Positions 25,260-34,037 are shown, numbered from the stretch's first letter. The stretch is 44,566 nt of DNA from Neobacillus kokaensis (GCF_014656545.1 NZ_BNDS01000034.1:1-44566); one strand, 5' to 3'. Numbers and translations: made by a program. Notes: a model not told the origin generated them from the sequence alone.

Positions 25260-27929
25260 ATGATTTCATTGAAAAAAAGCCATGTGTTTATGGCGGCTTT
25301 TTTCGGCTTGTGTTTTATTCTGTTATTGCCAAATACAAGCTCTGCGAAACAGCCAGAATCATCTTATTGGTATCCCGACCAGCTATTAAACTGGAGTCCG
25401 GAAAAGGATCCGAACGCTGAGTTTAACCGGAGCCAAATTCCATTAGCCAAACGGGAAGTATTATACAAAGTTAATGAAAATGCGCAATCGGACGCAAAGC
25501 TAGTGGCTTTATCCGCGCTTAATTCAAATACAAGCGGCGTTCCGTCGCAAGGCGGAAAGGACTTCATGGCTAACACCTTTAGTTACTGGCAGTATGTCGA
25601 TCTCATGGTGTATTGGGCAGGTTCTGCCGGTGAAGGGATTATTGTACCGCCAAGTGCAGATGTGATTGACGCTGCTCATAAAAATGGTGTTCCAATTTTA
25701 GGGAACGTTTTCTTTCCTCCGACTGTGTATGGCGGAAAGACTGAATGGGTGAACCAAATGCTGACCCAGCGCGAGGATGGTTCCTTTCCAGCAGCGGACA
25801 AGCTGTTAGAAGCGGCAGATTACTATGGGTTTGACGGCTGGTTCATTAACCAAGAAACGGAAGGCGGAGACGCCAAGACTGCACAAAAAATGCAGCAATT
25901 CCTAGTGTATCTTCAAAACCATAAACAAAAAGATATGCATATCATGTGGTACGATTCGATGACAAACGATGGACGAATCAATTGGCAGAATGCATTGACG
26001 GATAAAAACAGCAGCTTTTTACAGGACGGCAAGACACGTGTTTCTGACAGCATGTTTTTAAATTTCTGGTGGCGCGACCAGCAGTCCTCCTCCAACAAAG
26101 CACAGGAACTCGGCAGAAGTCCTTATGATTTGTTTACCGGCATTGATGTGGAGGCAAATGGAACAGGCACAAAGGTTCCTTGGCAGGGAATCTTCCCAGA
26201 GGGTAAAGCACCTTTAACCTCTTTAGGAGTTTATCGTCCAGACTGGGCCTTTAAAACGGCCGAAACAATGGAACAGTTTTACCAAAAGGAAAATGAATTT
26301 TGGGTAGGTAAGTCCGGAAATCCAGCATTAACAAACGAGAACGGCACATGGAAAGGGCTGGCCCATTATTTCACAGCTAAAACAGCAATTGAGGAACTGC
26401 CTTTTGTCACTCATTTTAATACAGGAAGCGGTAAGTTCTTTGCAGTAGATGGGCAGAAGGTAAGCGACCAGTCTTGGAATAACCGCAGCCTTCAAGATAT
26501 CCTGCCGACTTGGCGCTGGCTGAAAGAGGGCGGACAGGCCGTGAACGTTGATTTCGATTGGAATACAGCCTATTACGGCGGCAGCTCATTGAAGCTTTCC
26601 GGCACAATTGATGCGAACAATCCGACCCATCTTAAACTTTATAAAACCAACCTGCATATTCAAAAAGACACTGAAATCGCTCTGACTTACAAAACAGATA
26701 TGAAAAAGCCAAACATGAAGCTTGGAATCAGCTTCACCAACAATCCCGACCAATTTGTCTTTTTTGATGTGAAAAAACAAAGCCATCAACAATGGATGAC
26801 GGATTCATTTAAATTGAAAAAATACAGCGGTAAAACAATCGCGGCCATTTCGCTTTTCGTTGAAAGTGACAATGAAGTAAAGGATTTTACGACAAATATT
26901 GGAGAAATCAAGGTTTATAACAAACAAGAGAAACACACTGCCATCGATTCTCCAAAGCAGGGAAAGGTCAGTAAGATTGAGTTTTCCAAAGGAATTTATG
27001 CTGATGCTGCACTTGCATGGAATCCTGCTGCTTCCGATGTGAGTCATTATGAAATTTACCGGAAGCTGCCAAACAACGAAAAAGAGTTTGTTGGAGCAAC
27101 ACCTAACCATGTTTATTATATTTCCAATCTAAAACGAAACGGGAAGGAAGGCAGCACCAATTTAGAAATTGTGGCCGTGAACAAAGAATTCAAACGAAGC
27201 GAGCCAGAAGCTGTATCATTCGAATGGCCGCCATATCCAAAGCCTGAGGCGGATTTCCGTGCGGATAAAACAGTAGCGGCACCAGGGGAGAAGATTCAAT
27301 TTTTCAATGCCTCTTCAGAAGTAACAGAAGAAGTGGAATGGCATTTTGAAGGCGGTACACCATCTGTCAGCCAAGAGAATAATCCGGTTGTCAGCTATGA
27401 TAAAGAAGGAGTCTACCCTGTTACCTTAATCGCGAAAAACAGCGAGGGTGAAAGTGTTCTGACAAAAGAAGCGATGATTACGATTTCCGAAGCTGCTAAG
27501 GATATTAAAAATGTAGCATTGAACAAGAGTGCTGTCGCCAGCGGGCAGTGCGCCCCGGCAGAAGCGGCAAAATATGCTTTTGATGGAGCCGTTAACAGCA
27601 AATGGTGCGCATTAGGAGATGCCCCGCATTGGTTAAAGGTTGATTTAGGCGGTTCATACGAGATTTCTAAATTCGTTATACATCACGCTCAAGCAGGCGG
27701 AGAGCCGCAGGCCTTTAATACCCAGGGATTCAGAATTGAAGTGAGCACAGACGGAGAAAACTGGACAGAAGCTGTAAAGGTAACAGACAATACTGAAGCA
27801 GTTTCAGAACACAGCATTACGTTAACATCCGCACGCTATGTACGATTATGGGTTGATAAGCCTACACAAGGCGGTGACCAGGCCGCAAGAATCTATGAAT
27901 TTGAGGTTCATGGATTTCCAAGTCCATAG
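25260..27929 (+). CDS. secreted GH85 endo-beta-N-acetylglucosaminidase with PKD and CBM32 domains
   Basis: An 889-residue exported enzyme. A clear signal peptide (1-29, VFMAAFFGLCFILLLP, cleavage after SSA) precedes the GH85 barrel (about 35-400), whose N197 and E199 in FINQETEGG are the catalytic NxE pair of this family. A beta-sandwich (about 420-560), a fibronectin-like segment (about 565-655), a PKD-like domain (about 660-745) and a CBM32 (747-889) follow. GH85 enzymes cut the GlcNAc-GlcNAc core of N-glycans, releasing oligosaccharides from glycoproteins. Start ATG 25260 follows GGAGAGG. Its PKD-CBM32 tail closely matches that of the divergent GH84 protein, so both likely dock on the same glycans. 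Confidence 0.94.
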   Translation: MISLKKSHVFMAAFFGLCFILLLPNTSSAKQPESSYWYPDQLLNWSPEKDPNAEFNRSQIPLAKREVLYKVNENAQSDAKLVALSALNSNTSGVPSQGGKDFMANTFSYWQYVDLMVYWAGSAGEGIIVPPSADVIDAAHKNGVPILGNVFFPPTVYGGKTEWVNQMLTQREDGSFPAADKLLEAADYYGFDGWFINQETEGGDAKTAQKMQQFLVYLQNHKQKDMHIMWYDSMTNDGRINWQNALTDKNSSFLQDGKTRVSDSMFLNFWWRDQQSSSNKAQELGRSPYDLFTGIDVEANGTGTKVPWQGIFPEGKAPLTSLGVYRPDWAFKTAETMEQFYQKENEFWVGKSGNPALTNENGTWKGLAHYFTAKTAIEELPFVTHFNTGSGKFFAVDGQKVSDQSWNNRSLQDILPTWRWLKEGGQAVNVDFDWNTAYYGGSSLKLSGTIDANNPTHLKLYKTNLHIQKDTEIALTYKTDMKKPNMKLGISFTNNPDQFVFFDVKKQSHQQWMTDSFKLKKYSGKTIAAISLFVESDNEVKDFTTNIGEIKVYNKQEKHTAIDSPKQGKVSKIEFSKGIYADAALAWNPAASDVSHYEIYRKLPNNEKEFVGATPNHVYYISNLKRNGKEGSTNLEIVAVNKEFKRSEPEAVSFEWPPYPKPEADFRADKTVAAPGEKIQFFNASSEVTEEVEWHFEGGTPSVSQENNPVVSYDKEGVYPVTLIAKNSEGESVLTKEAMITISEAAKDIKNVALNKSAVASGQCAPAEAAKYAFDGAVNSKWCALGDAPHWLKVDLGGSYEISKFVIHHAQAGGEPQAFNTQGFRIEVSTDGENWTEAVKVTDNTEAVSEHSITLTSARYVRLWVDKPTQGGDQAARIYEFEVHGFPSP

Positions 27930-27964
27930 GTCCTAGAACACGTACTCTCTTAAAATTGGATTTA

Positions 27965-28003
27965 AAGGTCGGTCCTTTTTAGGGGCCGGCCTTAGAATTT
28001 TTT
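27965..28003 (+). terminator. terminator of the GH85 gene
   Basis: AAGGTCGGTCC (27965-27975) pairs with GGGCCGGCCTT (27983-27993) with two wobble pairs; a run of seven T residues follows shortly. Confidence 0.85.
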
Positions 28004-28116
28004 TAAAACTTAATTGTTAGCGAAATAGATTAAAAGTGTTATTATATGGATATCCATGTTAGTCCAAATGCCTTCCCTTTTCTGAAAATTCTTTTAAAAA
28101 AAGGAGCTCTAAAACA

Positions 28117-29106
28117 ATGGTATATCAAGCAGCAGAAAATCGTTATGAATCAATGAAGTATAATAGAAGCGGCCGGTCTGGACTACAGCTTCCTGCCGTT
28201 TCACTAGGACTATGGCATAACTTTGGCGGGGTAGACTCTTTTGAAAATGGACGTGCCATGCTAAGAAAAGCCTTTGATTTAGGCATCACTCATTTTGATT
28301 TAGCCAACAATTATGGACCGCCGGCTGGGTCTGCTGAAGAAATGTTTGGACAAGTACTAAAGAAAGACTTTGCCCCTTACCGTGATGAAATGATTATCTC
28401 TACGAAAGCAGGCTATTATATGTGGCCAGGACCATATGGAGAATGGGGTTCTAGAAAAAATCTGATTTCGAGCTTAGACCAAAGCTTGAAGCGTATGGGC
28501 TTAGACTATGTCGATATTTTTTATTCACACCGTCCTGACCCTAATACACCATTAGAGGAAACCATGGCTGCATTGGACTCCGTCGTTCGCCAAGGGAAAG
28601 CCTTGTATGTAGGAATCTCTAACTATAGTGCTGAACAAACCGCTCAAGCAATTGAAATTCTTAATAGGCTGGGAACACCATTATTAATTCACCAGCCAAG
28701 CTATTCTATGTTTAATAGATGGATTGAAGACGGGCTGCAGGATGTGTTAGGGGAAAATGGCGTTGGTTCAATTGCCTTTAGCCCTCTTGCACAAGGCTTG
28801 TTAACTACTAAATATTTAACAGGTATTCCAGCTGATTCTCGTGCAGCAAAGCCAACAGGCTTCCTGCAGGAAAATCAAATTACACCAGAACTGGTTGCAC
28901 GTGTGCAAAGATTAAATGAACTTGCTGGAGAACGCGGTCAAAGCCTGTCACAAATGGCTCTTGCCTGGGTACTGCGCGGCGGCAAAGTAACCTCTGTCCT
29001 CATCGGGGCCAGCAAAGTTAGTCAAATTGAAGAAAACGTTGCTGCTTTAAATAACTTAGATTTTACAGAAGACGAGCTTAATCTGATTGATGAAATCCTT
29101 AAATAG
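28117..29106 (+). CDS. aldo/keto reductase (YghZ/MgrA-like)
   Basis: A 329-residue NADPH-dependent aldo/keto reductase. The catalytic tetrad is D61, Y66 (LANNYGPP), K97 and H138 (YSHRPD), and the C-terminal nucleotide-binding segment reads VLIGASKVSQIEENV. NNYGPPAGSAEEMFG and MWPGPYGEWGSRKN are typical of the YghZ/Kv-beta-like branch (L-glyceraldehyde-3-phosphate reductase type), which detoxifies aldehydes such as methylglyoxal. Start ATG 28117 follows AAAGGAGC. It has its own upstream region and terminator, so a link to the glycan genes is only by position. Confidence 0.93.
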   Translation: MVYQAAENRYESMKYNRSGRSGLQLPAVSLGLWHNFGGVDSFENGRAMLRKAFDLGITHFDLANNYGPPAGSAEEMFGQVLKKDFAPYRDEMIISTKAGYYMWPGPYGEWGSRKNLISSLDQSLKRMGLDYVDIFYSHRPDPNTPLEETMAALDSVVRQGKALYVGISNYSAEQTAQAIEILNRLGTPLLIHQPSYSMFNRWIEDGLQDVLGENGVGSIAFSPLAQGLLTTKYLTGIPADSRAAKPTGFLQENQITPELVARVQRLNELAGERGQSLSQMALAWVLRGGKVTSVLIGASKVSQIEENVAALNNLDFTEDELNLIDEILK

Positions 29107-29116
29107 ATAACAAAGA

Positions 29117-29141
29117 GGGTGTCCAAAGGGCACCCTTTTCT
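29117..29141 (+). terminator. terminator of the aldo/keto reductase gene
   Basis: GGGTGTCC (29117-29124) pairs with GGGCACCC (29128-29135) around AAA, followed by TTTTCTT. Confidence 0.85.
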
Positions 29142-29163
29142 TGCAGAAAAATGATTTAAGGCT

Positions 29164-29315
29164 CCGTCAAAGTGCACGCTGAGGTTAGAAAATCACGGAA
29201 TCGCGCACATAGAGCCCGTCAAAGAGCGCGCCAGAGACCAAAAATCAAGTCGCCGCGCACATAGACCCCATTAAAGAGCGCGAAGGACAACCAAAATCGT
29301 TCCCCCGCGCAGTTT
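29164..29315. repeat. 52-bp tandem hairpin array, family B, locus 1
   Basis: CGCGCACATAGA occurs with ACAT at 29207 and 29259, exactly 52 bp apart, and a third CGCGCA at 29306 keeps the phase (A at 29311). TCAAAGAGCGCG segments lie between; a decayed unit (TCAAAGTGCACG) begins at 29167. CGCGC can pair with GCGCG in each unit. It sits between convergent genes. A longer copy of the family lies at 41951-42207. Confidence 0.85.
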
Positions 29316-29326
29316 ACTGCCCAAAA

Positions 29327-30523
29327 TTAAACTTCCACCGCGTCTTTGACATCCCTTTTTCGAGAAGCGCCCAGCACAGATATCAACAATGCGATGAAAA
29401 TCACCAAGAGCATCACGCTAATCGTGTAAAAGAAGCTGATGCCTTTTAAGTACTGAATCGTTAATCCCCCAATAAATGGACCGCTGATACTTCCAAGGCT
29501 GAACAGGATGCTGGCTAAAATATTTCCTGCCGGCAGAAGCTGCTTTGGCACGAGGTCCACCATATAGGAAATGCCAAGTGAGTAAGTGGAGCCGACAAAC
29601 ATTCCGGCAATAAATAGGCAAATGAACAAGCCGATGACGGATGCTTGAACTAAACCGGCAGCGGTAAAGGAAAGGAAGCCTAGAATCGTCACCAGGAACA
29701 GAATGTTCCTTCGTCCAAAACGGTCACTTAAAACCCCGAGCGGCAATTGGAACACAGTACTCCCAATTGCAAACGCTGGCAGAATGATGGAGACAGCTGG
29801 AAGGTCAATCCCTATTCTTAAAGCATAAACCGGAAAATTTCCATTTAATGATGCCTCTAAAAAGCCGTAGCTGAACGGAAACAGAAAAGCAATCCATGCG
29901 TATTTCCAAACCTTACTGAAGCGGCTGAAGGTACTAAAAAACGAACCGCCTTTTTGCTCCTGCTCAGGATATTCATTTTTTAAAAATAATAAAGTAAACC
30001 AAACTACTAAACTTAAACCTGCCGAAATCATGAATGGCAAGGCTTCATGAATCTCCAGTAACCTCGTCATGATCGGGCCGGCGCCAAATCCTAAGCCAAA
30101 GAATAAACCGTAAATAGCAATATTACGCCCTCTCTTATTTTTAGGAGAAAAAGCAGTAATCCATGTTTGCGAACCAAAATGAAGCATATTATTCCCGATT
30201 CCAATCAGCAGCCTCAGTACAAACCAAAACCAAATCGATTTCCATAGTGGAAAAAGGGCAAGTGAGAGAACAACTGTTAACCCGCCAAACAGGATGATGG
30301 GCTTATAGCCGTATCGGTGTAATGGTGCCTCCATAAATGGGGCGGCGAGTAACATCCCAAGATAAAGTCCTGTTGCATGAAGCCCATTAAGAGAAGAGGA
30401 AACCCCATCTTGCTCAAAAATAATCGCGAGAAGCGGCATTAACATCCCTTGGGTAAATCCCGAAATCGCAACCATGGCCACTAAAATTTTAAATCGATGC
30501 TTGGCAGAAAACGAATCATTCAT
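29327..30523 (-). CDS. MFS transporter (drug-efflux type)
   Basis: A 12-segment MFS protein of about 398 residues. Motif A appears in the second half as GVLSDRFGRRN, and NNMLHFGSQTWITAFSPKNKRGRNIAIYGLFFGLGFGAGP is the segment 4-5 region of a DHA1-like exporter. ATG 30523 is taken as the start, because AAGGTG lies six bases upstream; a GTG at 30532 has none. Its promoter at 30627-30656 carries the same operator as the PatB-like gene at 31450, so it belongs to the MarR regulon here. The upstream leader holds a terminator-like hairpin. The exported compound is unknown. Confidence 0.87.
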   Translation of the reverse strand: MNDSFSAKHRFKILVAMVAISGFTQGMLMPLLAIIFEQDGVSSSLNGLHATGLYLGMLLAAPFMEAPLHRYGYKPIILFGGLTVVLSLALFPLWKSIWFWFVLRLLIGIGNNMLHFGSQTWITAFSPKNKRGRNIAIYGLFFGLGFGAGPIMTRLLEIHEALPFMISAGLSLVVWFTLLFLKNEYPEQEQKGGSFFSTFSRFSKVWKYAWIAFLFPFSYGFLEASLNGNFPVYALRIGIDLPAVSIILPAFAIGSTVFQLPLGVLSDRFGRRNILFLVTILGFLSFTAAGLVQASVIGLFICLFIAGMFVGSTYSLGISYMVDLVPKQLLPAGNILASILFSLGSISGPFIGGLTIQYLKGISFFYTISVMLLVIFIALLISVLGASRKRDVKDAVEV

Positions 30524-30552
30524 TGCATACACCTTTCAAATAAGAAAACAGT

Positions 30553-30595
30553 AAAAGCCGAATCTCCTCCAAAAATAAATGAGGAATCGGCTTTT
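30553..30595 (-). terminator. terminator-like hairpin in the MFS leader
   Basis: AAAAGCCGA (30553-30561) pairs with TCGGCTTTT (30587-30595), with CCTC/GAGG inside; T residues follow on the minus strand. It lies after the MFS promoter, so it may act as an attenuator or as a second stop for the MarR gene. Confidence 0.55.
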
Positions 30596-30625
30596 TATTT
30601 TCAATAATAATCTTGAAACTGAAAG

Positions 30626-30656
30626 TAGTTTAGCACCTAAACTATATGTCCGTCAA
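30626..30656 (-). promoter_or_regulatory. promoter and MarR-type operator of the MFS gene
   Basis: Minus-strand -35 TTGACG (30656-30651), 18-bp spacer, -10 TAAACT (30632-30627). TAGTTTAGGTGCTAAACTA, a perfect 8-bp inverted repeat with a 3-bp centre, covers the spacer end and the -10 (30644-30626). The same arrangement stands before the gene at 31450. Confidence 0.75.
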
Positions 30657-30676
30657 TATTATTTTAATTGCATAGC

Positions 30677-30714
30677 GAAAAAAGGCGTAACCAGCTGGAA
30701 TTCTGGTTATGCCT
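30677..30714 (-). terminator. terminator of the MarR gene
   Basis: AGGCGTAACCAG (30683-30694) pairs with CTGGTTATGCCT (30703-30714) through 12 bp with one wobble; the minus strand continues with six T residues. Confidence 0.88.
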
Positions 30715-30770
30715 GAAAAATCGTAATTGTTCTCTTTGAAAGTTCCCTCTTATGAAGCAAGCTCTATGTC

Positions 30771-31223
30771 TCATTTACTTTTTATATTATCTCGTAAAAT
30801 AGTGGATATTTTTAAGTAGGTTGAAAAGTCCTCAGCTGTAAATTGACCTAGTTTGTTTAATAGCTGGGAGTATTCATCTTGGTCTAATTCTTTGTGGAAG
30901 TTGTATACCTTTTTACCTTTTTCGGTTAATTCTATAATAACTTCTCTTTGGTTAGTAGGGTTTTTGTATTTAACAGCCAGATCCTTCTTAATTAGTTTAT
31001 CAACCATTTGTGAGATCGCACCTTTGGTTTTGTTTGTAAGGCGGGCGAGTTCTGAAGTATTGGTATGCTGGTGATTTCCTATCAAATTAATTGTATGCGC
31101 TTCTACCATAAAGAGATCGTCATCTGTTCCATACTTCCTGGGGATACTTTCATAGCTGCTAATTTTTCGAGATATCTCATAAAGAGTTTCCATCAGCTCA
31201 TAAAAAATATCTTCTCGATTCAT
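30771..31223 (-). CDS. MarR-family transcriptional regulator
   Basis: A 150-residue winged-helix protein. The DNA-binding core is TNTSELARLTNKTKGAISQMVDKLIKKDLAVKYKNPTNQREVIIELTEKG, in which NQRE replaces the usual DxR of the wing. ATG 31223 follows AAGGAG. It lies between the MFS gene and the PatB-like gene, both of which carry the AGTTTAGGTGnTAAACT operator. Its own extended -10 promoter (31269-31277) is separate from the operator at 31362, so it may be expressed constitutively. A sulfur compound or a drug is a possible ligand; that is inference. Confidence 0.9.
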   Translation of the reverse strand: MNREDIFYELMETLYEISRKISSYESIPRKYGTDDDLFMVEAHTINLIGNHQHTNTSELARLTNKTKGAISQMVDKLIKKDLAVKYKNPTNQREVIIELTEKGKKVYNFHKELDQDEYSQLLNKLGQFTAEDFSTYLKISTILRDNIKSK

Positions 31224-31268
31224 TGTTTCTCCTTAAAATTCGTTTTCTTCATCAGATTTGTTAACCGT

Positions 31269-31277
31269 ATTATACCA
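31269..31277 (-). promoter_or_regulatory. extended -10 promoter of the MarR gene
   Basis: Minus-strand TGGTATAAT with a perfect TATAAT, about 46 bp before the start codon; no good -35. Confidence 0.5.
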
Positions 31278-31348
31278 TACTCCTCTATCATTCATGTCTG
31301 GGAGGAGTATTAGCAGACAATATCCCTTAGTTAAAAAATTCAAAAAAA

Positions 31349-31379
31349 TTGATGATATTACAGTTTAGGTGATAAACTA
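31349..31379 (+). promoter_or_regulatory. promoter and MarR-type operator of the PatB-like gene
   Basis: TTGATG (31349-31354), 18-bp spacer, TAAACT (31373-31378). The operator AGTTTAGGTGATAAACTA (31362-31379) matches the one at the MFS promoter at all but one of 18 positions and sits at the same place relative to the -10. Confidence 0.75.
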
Positions 31380-31449
31380 TTTTTATTAGATTATGTAAAG
31401 GCGTTTTAATTTTCAACTCATTGATAGTTAAAGGAAAGGGGAAGAAAAG

Positions 31450-32658
31450 GTGAAATACAATTTTGATGAAGTCATAAATCGTAGAAATACCTATTCATTG
31501 AAATGGGATGGAGAAGAGCTTATTAAAGAAACCGGTTTTACTGAAAGATATGATGAGGAAACCATCCCATTATTTACAGCGGATATGGATTTGCCAGTAC
31601 CACAGCCATTAATCGACGCCTTGCATAAAACAGTGGATCACCGAATTTTTGGCTACTCCGTTTTTCCTAAGGAATATTATGAAGCGATTCAACATTGGTT
31701 TAAGAAGCGACATAATTGGGAGATCAAGAAAGAGGAGATTGTCTACAGTCCGGGAACGGTCCATGCCTTGAATATCGCAGTTCGCACCTTTACCGAGCCT
31801 GGTGATGGAGTCATCATTCAGCGGCCGGTATACCCTCCATTTACTGCAGCGGTAGAAGGCAATGGAAGGCAAGTCATGAACAATGCCCTCAAATGTGACA
31901 ATGACGGTTATTACACGATTGATTTTGATGATTTTGAAGAAAAAGCAAAAGATGAAAAAACAAAAATGTTTATTTTATGCAACCCACACAATCCAGTAGG
32001 AAGAATTTTTAACAAAGAGGAGCTTCAACGACTTTCAGATATTTGTGCAAAACACAATGTTTTGATCGTGGCGGATGAGATTCATGGTGACTTAATCAGA
32101 CGGGATCAAACCTTTATCCCTCTGGCAAAAGCGGCGAGGAACACGGACAATATAATCACCTTTACAGCGATTAATAAAACATTTAATGTTGCGGGCCTTC
32201 ATTGTACGAATGTGATTATCTCTAATCCGGAGCTTAGGAAAACATATGCGGCAACATTGGGCCTGCAGCTGCCATCGCCATTCACCATTGCGGCTCTGAT
32301 TGCAGTATACAACGAGGGTGAGGATTGGTTAGCGCAGTTGAAGGAATATATTGATGGCACGATGGAATGGGTAGAAACCTTCTTAGCTGAAAGAATGCCC
32401 AAGGTAAAAGTAAGAATCCCAGAAGGAACGTATGTGATGTGGATGGACTTCAGCGGGTATGGTTTATCGCCTGAGGAGGTTCATGATCGTATTTATCACA
32501 GAGCGAACGTCCTGTTAGAAGACGGGCATTTGTTCGGGGAGGAAGGTTTACACTATCAAAGAATTTGTATTCCATCTCCTAGACCGATTATCAAGGAAGC
32601 GTTTGAAAGAATCGCAAGGGAATTCGCCGACCTGCCTCTGTCTAAAAAGGAACAATAA
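31450..32658 (+). CDS. PatB/MalY-family PLP-dependent C-S lyase/aminotransferase
   Basis: A 402-residue fold-type I PLP enzyme. LFTADMDLPVPQPLIDAL near the start marks the MalY/PatB branch. CNPHNPVGR (177-185), D209 (cofactor nitrogen) and the Schiff-base K243 in INKTFNVAGL are intact. Members split cystathionine or cysteine conjugates to thiol, pyruvate and ammonia. Start is GTG 31450 behind AAAGGGGAAG. It is driven by a promoter carrying the MarR operator shared with the MFS exporter gene, so lyase and exporter are probably induced together. Substrate is not defined. Confidence 0.92.
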   Translation: MKYNFDEVINRRNTYSLKWDGEELIKETGFTERYDEETIPLFTADMDLPVPQPLIDALHKTVDHRIFGYSVFPKEYYEAIQHWFKKRHNWEIKKEEIVYSPGTVHALNIAVRTFTEPGDGVIIQRPVYPPFTAAVEGNGRQVMNNALKCDNDGYYTIDFDDFEEKAKDEKTKMFILCNPHNPVGRIFNKEELQRLSDICAKHNVLIVADEIHGDLIRRDQTFIPLAKAARNTDNIITFTAINKTFNVAGLHCTNVIISNPELRKTYAATLGLQLPSPFTIAALIAVYNEGEDWLAQLKEYIDGTMEWVETFLAERMPKVKVRIPEGTYVMWMDFSGYGLSPEEVHDRIYHRANVLLEDGHLFGEEGLHYQRICIPSPRPIIKEAFERIAREFADLPLSKKEQ

Positions 32659-32724
32659 TAAGGATCGGCATTGGCCCACAGTGTAAACGCATTGAACGCC
32701 TAAGGCCAAGAATATGGAAACAAA

Positions 32725-32775
32725 GGGACGGTTCTCCTGCTTCGTTCGCTGTACGAAAGAAGCGGAAGAACTGTC
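32725..32775. repeat. REP-like palindrome (GGACGGTTCT family), full hairpin
   Basis: GACGGTTCT pairs with AGAACTGTC (32767-32775) with one wobble; GCTTC/GAAGC and TTCG/CGAA extend the stem inside. Located between two convergent genes, so it could terminate either transcript. Same family as 2164, 34906, 36344 and 41857. Confidence 0.75.
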
Positions 32776-32798
32776 TTTTGGTTTAATCCCAAGTCTGC

Positions 32799-34037
32799 TT
32801 ATGCTGTCATTTTCCCTTTGCTGAAAGGTTTTGTGGCAGCTTTTCGTTCCCATTGATCAAGCAGGGCAGCATTTGCTGTATTTCCGAATACATTTAAAAG
32901 TGTTCTGAAGCCATCGGTTAGACGGTCGATGCCGGCGACAATGGCGATGCCTTCAAGGGGAAGATTCGCTGCTGTTAATACGGTAGACATCATGATAATG
33001 CCAGCTCCAGGCACTCCTGCTGTACTAAATGAAACCACGATCGAACTAATCATAATCGTTGCAATTAGAAGCGGCGTTAATTTGACATCGAACAGCTGGG
33101 CCACAAACAATGCGTTAAACCCTTGTAAAATACAAGCGCCATCTCTTTTTAAGGCAGTCCCCAGCGGAATAGCAAAACTAGCAATCTCGTCTTTCATTTT
33201 AAAATGACGCTGAGCATTTTCAATCGCCACAGGCAGGGCGGCATTGGAACTGGCGGTGCCAAAAGCAATTCCGAAAGTGGGCGAGAAGCTTTTCCAAAAA
33301 CGTGCAGGAGAAACTTTGCACACAAATAAAATAAGTGAATAGGCAGCCAGCATGATGCCAATCGCCAAAACTAAGCCTAGTATGTACATAATCAGTTTTT
33401 GTACCAAGCCAAATCCTTGTGTGGCGATAACCGAACTAATTAACGCAAAAACCCCAATCGGTGAGAGCTTCAATATAACGCCGGTAATTTTTTCAATAAT
33501 ATGATGGAAGCTTTCGATAAAGGATAGGAATGGTTTTCCTTTATCACCTGCAAGGCGTAAGCCAATGATGATAAGAATCGCTGTGAAAATGATTTGTAAT
33601 AGGTTGCCGGTTGAAAAAGCTTCAAACGGATTCGAAGGAATAATCGAAATCAACCAGTCTAAGATTCCTTGGCCTTCAGGCGCTTCCTGGGCACTGAGCT
33701 TCCCGACATCACCCACCGCGGCTCCAGGTTTTAACACAGAAGCTGTCGCCATTCCAATGAGAAGGGCGATGATGTTTGTAAAAATATAGAGAGTTAATAG
33801 TTTCCAAGTCAGGCGGCCGACTTTTTCAGTATTCTTAATGCTTAAAAATCCTACAATCAGTGATGTAAACACTATAGGCACAACAACAAACTGAATAATT
33901 CTAAGAAACCCTTTCCCTACCGGTGATAGGACATATTGATCCAGCGCAGGCACGGCACTTGGAAAAAATCCATTTAAAATGGCACCAAAGAAAATACCGA
34001 GCACCAGGCTGACTGTAATTTTTGTAGAAAGCTTCAT
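32799..34037 (-). CDS. dicarboxylate/amino acid:cation symporter (DAACS family)
   Basis: A 412-residue secondary transporter of the GltP/DctA family. The family signatures are visible: the serine-rich reentrant loop as FGTASSNAALPVAIENAQ, PLGTALKRDGACILQGFNALFVAQ, STAGVPGAGIIM in the second reentrant loop and AGIDRLTDGFRTLLNVFGNTANAALL in the last helix. It takes up glutamate, aspartate or C4-dicarboxylates with cations. Start ATG 34037 follows ACGGAGG. It has its own strong promoter at 34090-34118 and stands alone. Confidence 0.93.
   Translation of the reverse strand: MKLSTKITVSLVLGIFFGAILNGFFPSAVPALDQYVLSPVGKGFLRIIQFVVVPIVFTSLIVGFLSIKNTEKVGRLTWKLLTLYIFTNIIALLIGMATASVLKPGAAVGDVGKLSAQEAPEGQGILDWLISIIPSNPFEAFSTGNLLQIIFTAILIIIGLRLAGDKGKPFLSFIESFHHIIEKITGVILKLSPIGVFALISSVIATQGFGLVQKLIMYILGLVLAIGIMLAAYSLILFVCKVSPARFWKSFSPTFGIAFGTASSNAALPVAIENAQRHFKMKDEIASFAIPLGTALKRDGACILQGFNALFVAQLFDVKLTPLLIATIMISSIVVSFSTAGVPGAGIIMMSTVLTAANLPLEGIAIVAGIDRLTDGFRTLLNVFGNTANAALLDQWERKAATKPFSKGKMTA

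Noticed and set aside
25088..25420. 110-codon plus-strand frame before GH85
   Set aside because: It overlaps the GH85 signal peptide in another frame, has no ribosome site, and its composition is not protein-like.
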